DNA of 64,000 bases from Bombardia bombarda (Eukaryota; Ascomycota; Sordariomycetes; Sordariales; Lasiosphaeriaceae): assembly GCA_030512295.1 (NCBI GenBank), contig JAULSR010000009.1, forward strand, positions 62,001-126,000, read 5' to 3'. This document shows positions 12,248 to 25,509 of the stretch, in pieces. How positions within the stretch are numbered: the stretch's first letter is position 1; each line of letters opens with the position of its first letter. Under the pieces are notes generated by a model that searched no databases, was not told where the DNA came from, and saw only the letters and a list, made by a program, of their open reading frames with translations. Position numbers and translations under genes: made by a program.

Positions 12248-15200
12248 CAGGATCGGGCCGGGAGGTGGTGGTCAAGATGATGCACCGTCTGTTTCTTCAT
12301 GTCGGTCAAGTGAGTGAGCTCTAGATGACAGAAACAGAAAAGAGGGAGTGGCGCCGGGCACGGTTGTGAATTGCGAGTCGCCGCTTTCTGGGTCCCCGCT
12401 TTCTGGGTCCCCGCTCTCTGAGGTTTGAGTTCGAACCAAGCCGAGGTAGGCCTATGAGCCGGTTGATCGCGTCGGAAAGTGCAGGAGCGGGACGCGTCTG
12501 GTGCCGCCCGTCACTTCCCGCGTATGCCTACCTTTACCTACCAACGGTGTAAGTCTGATACCTCAATTATTATTCTTTAGCGTGGATCAGATAAATACGT
12601 TGCCTTTTGCTATACAATCAAAAGGTCTCCTGACTTGCCCGGGCCCCTCCTTTTTCATTGCTTTTCTTTTCTAGTGTAACAACATCACACTTTTAACCAA
12701 TGAGAGCTTACCCTCCCAACTCGAGCATTCCAGTACTTGTGGAGTGTAGTAATGCGTATGACGAACCAATCCAACCAGAGTGAATCCCAGCGAACCAGTC
12801 AACGTCAATCCGGAGTCACCCACACGCTCTCACCCCCTTCGCCTCCCCAAGTCCCATACTAGTGCACACCCGACCGCCCGGCGTCATTGCTACCGCGGCA
12901 GCTTACTACCCCCCGCCGTACCAACTTCCTAAATAAGATAGCAACCGCTGTCAGATTTTTTTTCTTAAAAAAAAAAAAAAAAAAAGGAGAGCAGAGCCGC
13001 CTCCCTCGCGCTCCTGCCACCTTAGATCGCAACGGTAGTATTTGTCTCCGCCGCCGTCACGACGCTCCACGATACTCCCCCCACCTAAGCAACACACTGG
13101 ACCATACACTTGGTGTTAGACGGCAGAAAATGTGACGTTTTCTCTACCCCCTCTCCGACAGATAGAGGAGAAGCTCTGGATGGATCCTCCTCGACGAGAA
13201 GCCTCAAGTGCTTAGCCTGTTTGTCGTCGCCGTGGTTGCGTCGTTCCCTTTACTCTCAAGACCAAAAGTAGCCACCTACCTTCTTGGCATTTCACCTTTC
13301 TTGGGCAACAGAACAAATCAGCCTGCCAGCCAATTTAACCTACCTTACTCTCAACCCCTGGCGAAAACCACGTACTAATTACGCCCTCCATCCAGTCATG
13401 CCGAGCGCAAGCTTTGATAGGCTTTGCCCAAGCCTCATCAGGAAGTCGTATCCGACAAGCGGCAGAAGAGGAGGGAGGGGACGGACTCGTCGAAACGGCT
13501 ACACAGCGTATCTAAAAGACGGAACAGCCAGTGAAAGCGAGGATAATGTTGGACCATCCGTCCATCTGCTAATCGGCAGCCTGTCGTCTGCACGTGGATT
13601 AATACGTGCAGCACGCAGCGTGCTACTCGTTTCATACCTGCTTAGCACGCTACGGACGAGACAGTTAACAGTGCTGGTAAAGAAGCGATAACGACGATCA
13701 GTCGTGAAAGATTGGTTGATTTGAGCCTCATCATAGTCGCTGACAGCTTCTGCACTTTGTGCCCGCATCTTGAAATCTCCAGATTCTCTGACCCCGGTGT
13801 CTCACCGGTCTCCAACTTCTGTGAAAAAGCCATTAATTATTCTTTGAGCCCCACTTTGGCGTCCTATACCTTATCCTTGAAGCTGCGCAATGCATGGTTA
13901 TTGAAGCTGTTCGATGCATAGTGTGTGGTGTGATTAGATCTGCAAACCGCAGGAACGATGGCCGCGTTCTGATCTAAAGAGGCACAGAAGAGTAAAGACG
14001 CGCAGATTCCGCGCTTGGCGAATAATAAGAGCAGACTGTCGATAAGAGAGTAAATCTTGCCAGGGGAATACCTATAGAGAGAGAAAGAGCCTCTCTGACT
14101 CGTCAGCTGGCTTTCTAGATTGTGAGCAATATCTTCCCATTCTTTTGGCAAGGGCATGAACTCCCTCGGGTGACGACGCGTTAAGCTTCCCTGGGAAAAG
14201 CTACTGCAACAGTCCATCAGCGGTTTGGCGGTTTACCCATGGGCTATTGGGCCCGGGTTAGTCAATCAGTGAGGAAATATCTCCCCTGCAGGAGAACCAG
14301 GGCACTGAGCAATAGCGACGGTATTGGCAAAGTTGATGACTGAATATGTGTCAGAAGGAAAAAGTGACAAGTCCGTGCTTTCACTGAATTGCATACCGAA
14401 AGCCAAAGCAAGTAATGTGTAGACAACTTTTCCTTTGCATCCTATTCGTCATATTTTTCCTAGCCCCTTTCGTCTTGCACACATTCAGCTTTGCGGTATG
14501 ACAGGACTCTGGAGTAGCACAAGGTAACATGACAACCAGCAGCGAGTTGCAGAACTCCAAAATCTCCTTGCTGTCAGCGCAAAGGCTCAGTGGCATACCA
14601 AAGAGCCGCAATGATGCCCAAGTGTGCCGTGTTCTTGAACTGATGGATGATGAACAGTAACAACTCAGTAGACACATTGTGGAGGTTGCGTTTTTCTCCA
14701 TGACCATGCACTTGCTCCTCCTTCTGTTGACCCAGCAGTGTGCTATTCCGATGCTCCCCTGATTTCATGGGCACCGCTGACGTTTACCCGACAGGTGTGG
14801 TGTGAGAGACAGAGAAGTGCAATTTCTCGGAGGAATGATCGGGGTGGCCGAGAAGTCAGAGCCTCAAATCATGCTCTTTCTGTGACGATGGGGGGACGCC
14901 TGGCATCATATCTTGATGTCCAGAAGGGCCGAACTTTCCAAGCCCCCAATGCAAGTTGGCCGGCTCCTTCCATGTAGCGTGGGTAACCAAGGTTACATCA
15001 TACGTACATGTAGCCTAGGAAGGCTGGACGTTTCCAAGCACATGGCATAGGAATAGCCAGCTCGAGGCTATGATATATGTGCAAGGCTGGACCCGCCCAG
15101 CTGCTGACCCAAATTTCCAGACCTCCGGGCCTCCGGTGATCGAGTAAAGAAACGACAACCAGTCCCAGACGAAGCTATTCCAGTGCCCATACCCGACAGG

Positions 15201-16011
15201 TGCCAAGAACCAGTACTTTCACCAGGAGGAAGGATGACATGGGTATAAACGGCGCAGTTCATTCGAAATATTCGTCCCCGTCATCGTTTATTGCTAGCGG
15301 CTTCGACATGGATGCATCCCCGAGGTGCATCAATCATTGTCCAGTGATCAGCTCCCCCTACTGGCCATTCACCGCCCGATATCTCGATAAGAAGCCGAGT
15401 TCTCAAGTGTTACCACATGCCGCTAAAGACACGCTCCTCCGCAGAGACAAACACGCCCATCTTGTCTCTGAAGATTTCTCTCATCTTTGAAGATGGCTTC
15501 GATCGTGCCCATCATCACCAATGCTTGGGAAGTTCGAGTAATTTTCGAGTATTGGGGGGCTAGCATGAGTAGCAAAAGATAGCAGTATCAGTGGCAAGGC
15601 TCCTGGACCAGGCATTGTTTTTCGGGAGCCTCCCTCTCCCCAGTGCCAGTTTGCGTGCCTCATTTTACATGCCCCCCTGAGAACAAACTTGTCCAGAGTC
15701 AGCATCTGAGGCACAACCACTCAGTGGTCCGTAGCCGGGATCCGCGAAGTAGCACCAAACGGCCGGGTGGGAAGGTGTCACGTTCCTCAATAACCCACGC
15801 CAGAACCTGTCATCTGTCGGGTTCTTTGGTTCCCCGCCCAGGATTAACGACAAGAAACAGGATTGGGCCGCGCAAATTCATTTTTATCTTCACGTTTTGG
15901 AGCCTCCCGTCTTCATTATGGTGGTAGTTTGGAGTGCTTTGGGAGACGGGCCCGGTACGGATTGTGATTCGGAATATTTTTCGCCAAGTCCAGTTCGATG
16001 GCATGACATGC

Positions 16012-16065
<54 letters not shown>

Positions 16066-16587
16066 AACCCTTTCCCCGGAACCCTGCGATGAGCGCACAA
16101 GCTTGACCCCGGCATGCTATCACACCTTCCGTTGAAGGGTGTTGCGACGATGTGCTACATCGATATGAGCGCCGACTTCCAAGCTCCCTCCCTCCTTCCT
16201 TCATTCCTCCCCCTTTTCCCCCCTCCCCCCGGCTCAGGGGGCTGATGTGCGTGAGGCCGAAATTGTTGCAACTGCATGTCGCTCCGGGTCTCACCGATGG
16301 AATTGAAAGCGAAGAACCAGAGCTGTCACGTTGTTCCCATGCGGCTCTGGGCGAGCCGCTTCGCGAAAATCGTAGGTCTTTTGTGTCGTCGCTGAATTAT
16401 AAATTGGATGGAACAGGACGGCCAAAACACACTCAGGCCGACGAGCAACGCATCATCAACCAAGAACCCAGCCACCTTCAAGAAATATCGTTCTCTTGCC
16501 TCATCTCCTGATTATCCCGCTTCCTGATTCAAAACGGCAGACACCTCCAAAGCTTCATTCAGCCTCGCACCGACGTCGATATCAATA
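12248..16587. other. Gene-free space between polymerase eta start and zinc-ribbon gene 1
   Basis: It holds the polymerase eta promoter on the left and the promoter of the small zinc-ribbon gene on the right, where AATTATAAATT near 16395 is a possible TATA element. A run of 19 A (12967-12985) and a (GT)25 microsatellite (16015-16064) are present. ORFs at 13284-14217 are short, on both strands and without motifs. I see no gene. Confidence 0.55.
16015..16064. repeat. (GT)25 microsatellite
   Basis: A perfect 50-nt dinucleotide run in intergenic DNA, about 520 bp upstream of the small zinc-ribbon gene. Confidence 0.97.
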
Positions 16588-16857
16588 ATGTAAGCAGAGA
16601 TCAGCAGTCGTTACAGCCTTCGTTGTCTCATCTCAGGATATAGGTCGGACAATAACAACAAGGCTGAGGCCGCGGTCGAGGACGATTCCGAAATGGTGGT
16701 CGACGAGCCTGATACTGATAGTGACGTCTCGCCCTTCAAGTACAACGAAAAATTCTGGGCCTGCCACACATGTGGGACCGAGAACAACGAGGAGGTGGTA
16801 GAGAATACATGCATCGACTGTCGTCATGAGAGATGCAGCGAATGCAAGCTCGTTTGA
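16588..16857 (+). CDS. Small zinc-ribbon protein 1 (71 aa), start codon split by an intron
   Basis: Reading AT at 16588-16589, a 54-nt intron 16590..16643 (GTAAGC..TATAG), then G at 16644 gives a 71-residue protein starting MSDNNNKAEAAVEDD. An acidic N-terminal half is followed by WACHTCGTEN, then CIDCRHERCSECKLV, ending at TGA 16855-16857. Six cysteines in the pattern C-x2-C-x12-C-x2-C-x4-C-x2-C suggest a zinc-binding ribbon of the type common in small fungal proteins that begin W-x-C-x2-CG. Function is unknown. If the acceptor were the nearer CTCAG, the ATG would meet a stop after two codons. The fallback start is the internal ATG at 16693, giving 55 residues with the same cysteines. It resembles the protein at 25510-25677. 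Confidence 0.7.
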
Positions 16858-19169
16858 TAATGTGCTCGAGGTCATCAACATATCCAGGAATTAGCCATCA
16901 GGGTGGATATGAGGTGTGGGATATTGATGTTCTCATAAGAGAAAGTACACTCGTTCATAGACTTGTATGTAATGCTTGTTTGGGTGGGGATCCTGGATAG
17001 CAATCATGCCAGATCAGAGAAAGAACACGTTGTCCTCCTATTCAAGTCTCTTCGGTGGACGTCGTTCGAATGCGCTCTCGAGTTGTCGGAGACCTGAAGC
17101 TCTCGTTGTCCTTGTTTGTTTCTTCCCACTTATCGTTCAGGATTGATGCTGATGTTGCGATAGAATGCATTAGTCCCTGGGCTCTGTCCTGTATCGACCT
17201 CGTCATTTATTGGTAGCGAGCCGGAAGCACCTGACCGGAAGCGACTGAGACATAGGGCCCGTTGATGGGCAGCCATTCCATGTCGATATGATGATACCCG
17301 AGCCTTGTTATCTCAACGTAGGTACGAGTCTTCTTAGTCGAGCATTTTTCTCCCTGGACTCCGACTGCGGTGATGACAGCTGCGTGTCGTATCTGAAGTC
17401 AACGGTGTGGTCAATGCTGTTGCTCAGTCGAAGTCGCCGGTTGTTTGTCCCTCATCGTCCTGTTTCACAACAGTTGTCGTCGAGATGCGGACCCAGCCAC
17501 CTCCACAATCCCGCATTGCCCTTGCGTCCCAACACACCGGTAAATGATTGATGCGGGGGGCACTGGGCCCAAGACCATATTGCTACCTATCGAGGTAACG
17601 AGGCACAGCGGGGGTTTGTAGCTGAAGGAATCGATAGCGAGTGGGAGCCTGATTGCCTTCTCCAGCGTCGCGTGGATCCAATGCTTGGGAAGGCCAGGGG
17701 CTTAGCCGACGTTCCGTGCTGCTTGTGCAAGTTGGTGTGCCCTCTGCTTCCTAACTATTGGTAGTCCGCTCTGGGGGATGATAGGCGGCTGGTCCATGTC
17801 GGCCTAAGGTTCCAAAGCTTGTGCCGCGGAGATGAAAAGTCTCGAGTGGTTGCTGTCGAAATAAGCTATGAGGGATGAGCTACGGCCCCTGCCCCTCGAT
17901 GGCCTGTCGCTTTCTTGCCCCTGTAGCGATACCAGACAGACTCACGCTAACGCCATACACAGGACGCATGGTTAGGTATTCCGAGGAGGAGAACAATGGC
18001 TGATGGCAAAAAGACGCAGATATCATCGCTGCTTACGGTATGATGGTGGAAGGTAAGGTAGGCAGGTATCTTGGGGGAAGAAGAAAGTGAGGAAAGGAAG
18101 AAGGGGAGGATGAAGTGGGAGAAGCCGCGATCTTGCGGAGATGGGACTAGAGAATTCTCGGCATTCGACCGTGCCTTCCACGATCGCAACTTCCTTCTAC
18201 GGAATTCTACAGCTGAGACGGAGTACTCCGTGCAGCTTTCAGAAATTTAAAACGGAAGCCAGGGCCTGCCTAAAAATTCGTTCTTGCCCTATTCATGCCT
18301 TATCCATAGGTGAGGATAGCTTCGAACCCGAATTTGCCCATCAAGCGGTCAGAGCCACACTCTCACTCACTGCGACTCCTTGCCACCATCAAGAAGGCCC
18401 AATTGGTTCGTCCCCAAGATAACTGCCTCAGCCATCCATCCACATCCTCAAACCAGAAGCAAGGCGATTTTCAGATGAGGCAACGGCGCGGGTAAGACGG
18501 GGGCCAGTGCGTGGCAGGATGCGGACAGCTGACGACACCCAGCAGCTCGGGGGGCATTATCAAGCGCATGGGTATGGCATGGCTGCGGAATGTATGATCC
18601 AGATTACATATCGCGCGTCAAGTAAACTAGAGCATTTCGACCAACATCGAAAGCCACGTTGTCGTCGGTTATTTCCCCTTCCCTCAGACACGTGCGTTTG
18701 GACTGTAAACAACTCCTTATTGAGGTAAACTGCAGGAGACCGGCCACATCAGAAGATAAGACAGATTGCAGATTGTATGATGGCTTCAGGGTTAGGGTTC
18801 TACAAAGCTCAGCCCCCCGACCCCTTTCCCACCCAAATCTCGTAATTAGTCAACCACCTAGAAATCTAAGGCTGCAGAAAGGTCGAAAAGATAAATGCCA
18901 TTGGTGGCTTTGACTTGATAAAGTAAAGACAAATTAAACAAATAAGTTACGGACTGCTACGTAATGCTAAGCTGACTCTCGATCCTAACATTACCCACCA
19001 TGGGATTAAAAAATAAAAAAAAAAGAGTACTGATATTGGACTGAAAACTCCATCCTTCTCACCAACCAGACAACGGATAGAAATATGGGGGTTGAGGCAC
19101 CCCGGGTATCTAATATCACGAATCTTTCGTCCTGTCTGCCTCACTTCGAGTTCTATCCCCCGCCTCTGC
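16858..19169. other. Gene-free space between zinc-ribbon gene 1 and PFA5 stop
   Basis: It should hold the 3' UTRs of the two facing genes. GGGTTAGGGTT at 18789-18799 resembles two fungal telomere units. ORFs at 17.3, 18.0 and 18.1-18.9 kb are short and lack motifs. Confidence 0.55.
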
Positions 19170-20535
19170 CTATTTCCGGACTCGCTTAATAGTATCTTCT
19201 TTTTTCTCATCCAACGGTATATCCGGAAGATCAAACCTGGTGCGCAACGTTTGTAGCAAAGGTCCCATTTTGTAAAAGCTCTCGCTCGTCTCTTCATTCT
19301 CGCAAGGCGACTTTCTGAGAGGTAGAAGCCAGTCGATAGCGTTGCTGCCCATGACCGACTTCCAGTTGCGGTAATACCCCATATCCCACGGGTTCTGCCC
19401 CACTTCGGTCTTGACGATGGCGAAGGTGCGCGTTGCCAGATGATCTCGTGAGGAAGGCTCATTATTTGTAAAGGTCTGACCCGATAGATCGGGGCTGGAC
19501 CCGGGCTCCGGTGAGAGCGGATAGCTGATGACTCCATAGTTGAAACCGTCTTCGGTGCCCCGAGGGACCCGGATGGCGAGCTGATAGACACCCAGCTTGG
19601 ACTTTACATAGTCGACGTTTGTGAGATTAACGCATATATATCGTATTGCCGTACACGTCATGGCGAAGGCGAAGATTGCAAAAAAGGCACTGACTGCCAG
19701 GATGGCAATCACGAACCCATCTAGTGGCTCTCCATTGGCGAGTGTAACCCTCATACAGAGTCCGGCGGCAGCAACAACGACAACATAATAAAGCGCGGCA
19801 TAGAAGGTAAATTGCACAAAGTATTTGAATGCTGTAGTCATGGTGTTAGTCGCATGCCACATGCCCAGCCGATTCAGGTTGAGATGTGGCGTGATTTGAC
19901 TCACATGTTTCTCCAACAACGCCTCCGACCCACGGGCAGTAGTGGTCCATTTTCTTCACGCACCGGTCGAGCTCGCTGCAGTGATGCGCCCTATCCGGCT
20001 TCCAGTTACAGCACGTGCTGCACCATCGTGGTCGGCCGTCGTTGGTGCAGACAAACACATCCTTGCTGTAGAAAGCCTCGAGGCCCGGGCTGTCCGGGTT
20101 TTCGTCTGGCCATCGATCGTACCGGCTGGCTTCGAGGTCCTCTTCGCCCCCATCGCTGCGACGCCTGCGCTTGCCCGACACGTCCCTCTCCCTCTGCAGG
20201 ATCGCCCTCGGCCCCAAAGGCACAACGCCAGGGTTGATTTGTACCACCAGCCAGAGTCGCGAGTATGTCACCAACAACAACAGGAGAAGCACCGAGTAGA
20301 AAACGAGAAAGATGATTGCGGTGCGGGACTGTTGCCGATGGTGGAGGAAGAAGTCGACTGCAAAACTCCGGATCAGACACGACAGATTACATTCAGTGGA
20401 CATGGCATTCCAGTAAAAATGCTTACCACAGATGCGCTTGATCATTACATAGGTAACAAGACCAATGTAGCCCGCGAGGATCAACGGTATGATGCGCGTC
20501 GTCCATCTCGTCCCGGCTAGGACGGCGGACACCAT
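19170..20535 (-). CDS. PFA5: Palmitoyltransferase of the DHHC family with a DHYC active site (PFA5 type)
   Basis: Exons 20535..20427, 20357..19905 and 19831..19170 give 407 residues. Membrane segments are visible near residues 14-32 and 50-75, then a cysteine-rich domain (CSTCCNWKPDRAHHCSELDR) with DHYC at 174-177 followed by PWVGG, then two more segments (about 195-215 and 225-250). Cys177 is the expected acyl-carrying residue. The motif is DHYC rather than DHHC; in yeast Akr1, Akr2 and Pfa5 share this variant, and four membrane segments without ankyrin repeats point to Pfa5. The post-CRD block VVGETSFKYFVQFTFY is typical and fixes the second intron. The family attaches palmitate to cysteines of membrane-associated proteins. 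A hexanucleotide repeat lies 63 nt upstream of the start codon. The C-terminal 150 residues face the cytosol and are hydrophilic. Confidence 0.88.
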
Positions 20536-20597
20536 GACGTCGGAGGTCAGTGTGCCTAGCCGGGCATGTGAGCGACTCCGAGCGACCCGTGGACGAC

Positions 20598-20669
20598 GAT
20601 GGCGATGGCGATGGCGATGGCGATGGCGATGGCGATGGCAATGGCAATGGCAATGGCAATGGCAATGGC
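20598..20669. repeat. Two abutting hexanucleotide arrays, (GATGGC)7 then (AATGGC)5
   Basis: Seven perfect GATGGC units (20598-20639) run directly into five AATGGC units (20640-20669). The two units differ by one base. The array starts 63 nt upstream of the PFA5 start codon, so it is in the leader or core promoter of that gene. Confidence 0.95.
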
Positions 20670-23251
20670 AAGCCGTTGCAGAACTATGGGACGAAGCCCA
20701 AGCAGAGGACGGACGAGTGTCAACTCAGACCACTAGACGCAGACGGAGAGTGGGTGCCCAAATGCGCAAGCCAGACTCACTCTTGGCGATCAGCGGGTGT
20801 TTGTCACCTTTAAATGTCCTAGGCTGGGTGTTTGCCGCATCAAGGTTCAAGGTTGGGTTGGCACTTGGCGGGCGCGTAATGACGTTACACTCCCTGCGGC
20901 CTGCGCCTGCCTTGTGGGGTCTGTCCAGATAGCCGAGCAGGGGTTATCTAAATGCAAAGTCCTCAGTACCTAGCTTGCCTCGGTACCGTAGTTTCTGCAA
21001 TCCATTTCCGTATCTGCAACCTCTCACCTCTACTTCGTATGTCTTGCAACTTCCACACCTATATCAATACTGCATCTCAGATCTGCAATATGTAGAAACT
21101 TCTTCGTGGCTGGACCACCAAGCATCATACGGTTTTTTTTTCTATATTATCTAAAAATTAACGAGAATGCGTGCAACGAGGCGCAAAAGTCTTGGGAAAT
21201 GTACTTCAAGATGACTTACTCTGTAGCGTGGCTGTTTGCAAGGGGTCCGGAAGGTTGTGGAAAATAAGGATTCCCCCGGCCGTGCTATTGTCCGCTTTTC
21301 GATCTTGTTTTCAGGCATCAAAGCACCAAGATTGCCGCCAACAGCCACTCTGCACGGATTGATCCTTGTTCTGCATACTGTATAACAGCAGGCACGAACC
21401 TACCTAGGTTTGCCTTATTTGGTACCGAATTGGGTACCGCTGTGCCAATTCGGATCCAACAAACTCGTCGCTTGTTTCACAAGACAAGCTGGAATCAATA
21501 ATGAGATGGCTGGAATTGAGTAGGTATCGCATTGGGTGGCCTCTGGGACTTGGGAAGTACCTTGACCTATAAAAACTTCAAGTTGCCCCTTCAGAGCTGC
21601 CTCAGCCGAGAATTTTCAGCAGCTCCGAGCTGACGAATCGAATTTGCCTTCAACACCGCTCAGGTGTCACGGGAAAGCGCCACGTTCAAAGAGAAGCTGA
21701 TACAAATACTCCGTACTGGTCTCTGTACGAACGTTGGTGAGAAAATAGGACGCAAGGGGCGATGAGTAGTAAGACAGTCACTCCATCTCCAAATCCTCCT
21801 TGATGCAGGGGTTGGTTGTACAACACCACATTGTGATACCTATGCGCCAGCAGACTCAAGGGAGACCTAACCCTCGCAAACACTTTCGAAACACTTTGAC
21901 GGGCGGCTGCGAGTTTGCTGGCGCCTGCACTGTTCTGTATGTCATCAACCGTGACGCTTTCCTCCATGATTGGCTAAGGTCACGAACGCCTCTTCATTGG
22001 GCCTCGTTTTGTCTTGAGGCTCTCATTTAAGCTGCACCTGTCCGAAGAGTCACGACCTCGATGCAAAGAACCTTCTGTCATATATCCAGGCCATTCGACA
22101 TTGCATACCTCATCTCTTCACGCCCCAGTCACAATACAAGGCTTTGGATAAAGCCACAAAGATGATTTGGAGGCATGTGAGAAAGAGCTTCACAGGCCGC
22201 GCCGCATGCAAGACGTCGGTTCGACCTGTATATAAGAGCCGCCATCCCGCGGCCATCCCGCGGCATATGCATGTTTATAGCCGACAACATAATTTCGTGC
22301 TGCTGCCGGAATTAAGGGGGTTGGTCTCAGCCGAGGCTGCCCCATGGAAGAGAGTCTGCCGAGCCCGCCCGTCGTTAGTTGTGTGCATTTCAGGTAAGTC
22401 ATCCTCGCCGACGAGCTCGCACAGTGCTGTCTGCATCCAGCTTTCTCCATCACCTTACCGACACAACCCTTTTCACGTTGCCACACCCCTGTTGCTCCCA
22501 TCACGGCTTGTGACGAACAGAAACCCCGAACCGTGGCCCCGAGGACAAGTGATTCGAAAGCTGAAGATCCATCTAGTACTGTGCCGAGAACAGTTGCAGT
22601 CATCAGTACGGCTCTAGGCATCTAACTCGGGTGGTGTGCTTGGGTTGAGGGTGGGCGGCCTGGAGGTGTGGATGAGAGGGGTCCTGTCCAGTCCCCCCAC
22701 GGAGCCTTATCTTGAGAAGCTGAACAAAACTTGGAGGTATAAAGACGCCGACCTGGAACATGGACTTCGATTCTATCCGACCTTTCATGAGCCTTACCAA
22801 GCTCTGCGATGAAGAAACAACAGCAGTTATCAGCATCCCAACCCAGAATCGAGAGGCCTGTGTGGCAGCCACGGAACACTCACCAAAAAAAACTGGCCCC
22901 TCGCGCACAGGCAATGATGGAACCTGAAGCTGAGGGCATTCCATGGTTAATCGTCATCCATTGCGCATCGAGAAAGGATGTCAGGCCCAGGACGGTTGCA
23001 TGACATCTGAATGATCAGGTGAAAGAAGCCAAAGTTGGGCCGGTTGCTCCTTCCATCGGTGGACGAGGTAGATACCTTAAGGCAGAGAAGTACCTTCCTT
23101 ATGTTGTGGCCTGACTTTTCACCTGCTGCCCCACCAAAGAAGGTTGGCAGTTGTCAATCTTGCCAGATGGCATCGTCTTTCTTTTGTTCTCTTCCAGTTT
23201 CCTTCTCAGCTGCCCGTCCACGGGCGCCAGCGACTTCGGATTATACCCACC

Positions 23252-23303
23252 TTCCACGTCTCTTGTTTCCATGTCTCTTGTTTCCATGTCTCTTGTTTCC
23301 ATG
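23252..23303. repeat. 15-bp tandem repeat, about three copies
   Basis: TTTCCATGTCTCTTG occurs twice in full, flanked on both sides by partial or one-base-variant copies. Confidence 0.85.
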
Positions 23304-25296
23304 CAGCCTTCCACAGCTACCTTGCCTACCTGGCCATATACTTGACCAAGGTGGCTCCACGTTCTTTGCAGCTGCCTTTCTTCCTTTTCGTCCGGGCTGT
23401 AAGGCTGATCTCTTGCTTAGTCACAACCTGCCGGTAACCAATCCGGGCACATAACCGGGGCACACCATCTCGGCCACAGCACCTGGACATCCCATCTGGG
23501 ACATTGCTGGATTTCCATGGTACCTGTCTATAGCACGGCAGACCTGGCTGCAGCGTAGGGCAGCGAACGGGCGAGCACGACTTGGCTGAGTGCTGCTGGT
23601 TGGATGGCGAACGAGCTCGGTTCTTTCGAATTACACCGGCCGGCTCCGTCCTGTTTCGACACCGATGCAGCTCCCGATGCGGCTCAACGTCGCGTCCAGG
23701 CCATGACTGCCAGCAGGCGCGAGTCTGCGGGTGGCTGGTTGCAGGCTGGTGCAGTATCGTCAACAACGAGCATTCACGCTTCCACGGCCGATCTTACCCG
23801 CACAAGAGGCTGGTACCAATGAAGATTGTCTGAAACACAGAGCCGCATTGGTGACTCAGAGCCGCATGTACCTTTGGGTCTGCATCACAAGGCAGGCAGC
23901 AGCACCACCGGCCAAAGGCCAAAGGCTAGGCAAGGCTCCAGCATGGAGCCTCCCAAGCCGACAGCCTGCAGTGTCGCCCATGGCAACGTGCATATCTGCT
24001 TGCGCGGGCAAATATGAAGCGTGCACAGCGCTGAGCCACGGTCCGGTTATGCCTCGCTGTTGAGCTCAGTGCACGAGGTGTTCTTTGTTCGGTGAAGAGA
24101 TGTACGATTCTCTGGCTGGAGCAACCTTCGCGGCGCTGCCTGGTCGAAAAGGACACCAAATTGAGGAGGGTAAGAATTACAGTGGGGAAATGATTGAATG
24201 TGGTCAAGTCGGTACTGTTGAATCGAGGTATGCATCTAAGGAGGGGAAACGGGGCAAGGGGGAGTTACATGTACGCCGGCAGGCTTGGCGCTGCTGAACC
24301 TGTTCCACAGCCGACCGCAAGCTTGACCACAGTCCACACCCACTGGCCTGGTCTTTTCAAACAAAAGAGCCGCATCATTGTACCTTTGTACCTACCTACC
24401 ACTGGTCTTAGGTCCCTTCCCGAGCGAATAGCCAAGCACCAGTACTCAAGTGCCTGCCGATTCTTACCTCCAACTGCCGAGTTTCTCCGCTGCTCTCCGC
24501 TGCTCTCCTTTGACTCTGCCCTCACTAGTAGTTCTAGGAATCTTCTGTCCATTTGCTACGTTGTGGAAAGTACAATGGCACGAACCATGGAAGGAACGAG
24601 ACGGCCCCGAAGACAGCCCCGTTAACCCGGCGCCCAGCGCATTGCCTCTCTTCATTCTTCTCGGTCTGGAACTGCGGTCCATCGAGGTCGCCCGAACTCG
24701 GCTTTCTCAGAGGCCAAACTCGTCCATCTCAAACCACTTCCTATGAGTCTTGGCCTATATCCACCGCTGGCAATTGACCCGTTGTCTGCAGTCTTGCCGG
24801 AGGTACCCGCGTTGCTGCGCCTACACCTCACTGACCGAATGCCCGGGCAATATCCCTGAGGAAAACACTGGCTGGCTTGGGCGGTCCTATGAGTCTACTA
24901 TGTCCCATCAAAGGCGGCTACGACTCGACCTGATGCGCCCTTAGTACCTAGGCCGTTGAGTGTGAGTCTTCAACGCCGGCACGATGCCAGCCAAGGGTTT
25001 TACAGGATCTCGCTGCGCAGCTCCGAGTGGAGTTTGTTCACCGGAATGTTTTCCATGTGCCGCCTTCTCGCCTTTCTTCCTCACACTTCTGTTTTCCGTT
25101 TGCCTGATGTATCCGTTGGCCTGGCGGGTATCCAGGCTGAGCCGTGCAGCACCTTACCTGACCGGACTGGATAGGCCAGGCTGCGGTGTGACGGTCCAGA
25201 TGACTTGGTATCTGCGTTGGAAGTGAGGCAGACAGGATATTGGAATTTGTATTGCATGCCTCGTTCTTATTTGGAAATGCTGGAAGTTGATCTGTG

Positions 25297-25304
25297 TATA
25301 AAAG
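25297..25304 (+). promoter_or_regulatory. TATA box of zinc-ribbon gene 2
   Basis: TATAAAAG matches the TATA consensus exactly and lies 213 nt upstream of the ATG at 25510. A pyrimidine-rich stretch with CACCATCAGC and CATCTTCTC follows from about 25340, as expected of a fungal transcription start region and leader. Confidence 0.65.
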
Positions 25305-25509
25305 AGTAAGAGACCGCCATCTCTTTGTAAACAATATCACTCTTCTGCACCATCAGCATCTTCTCTTACAGCATTGGCTTACCTACCACAATCACAAACA
25401 CTCTCCTCTACCCCCTTGGCTGCTTCAACAAGTCTCCATCGCCCTCCAAGCTCCTGCACCCTACCTCAGCACCTCTATCCATCTACAATTCCACAAAGCA
25501 GTTTTCGCC

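Larger units (their letters stand above)
20536..25509. other. Gene-free space (5 kb) between PFA5 start and zinc-ribbon gene 2
   Basis: It includes the PFA5 promoter with its hexanucleotide array and, at the right end, the promoter of the second zinc-ribbon gene. ORFs of up to 157 codons (22144-22617, 23035-23454, 23731-24063) have no family motif and overlap equally long ORFs in other frames. A 15-bp repeat sits at 23252-23303. I see no supportable gene. Confidence 0.5.

Noticed and set aside
12405..12445. B-box-like GGTTCGAAC on the minus strand
   Set aside because: Flanking bases do not form a T stem and no A box is placed correctly.
13284..14217. Overlapping frames on both strands that loosely recall transposon debris
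   Set aside because: No transposase motif, terminal repeat or target duplication could be seen.
22144..22617. 157-codon plus-strand frame
   Set aside because: Equal-length frame on the opposite strand and no motifs.
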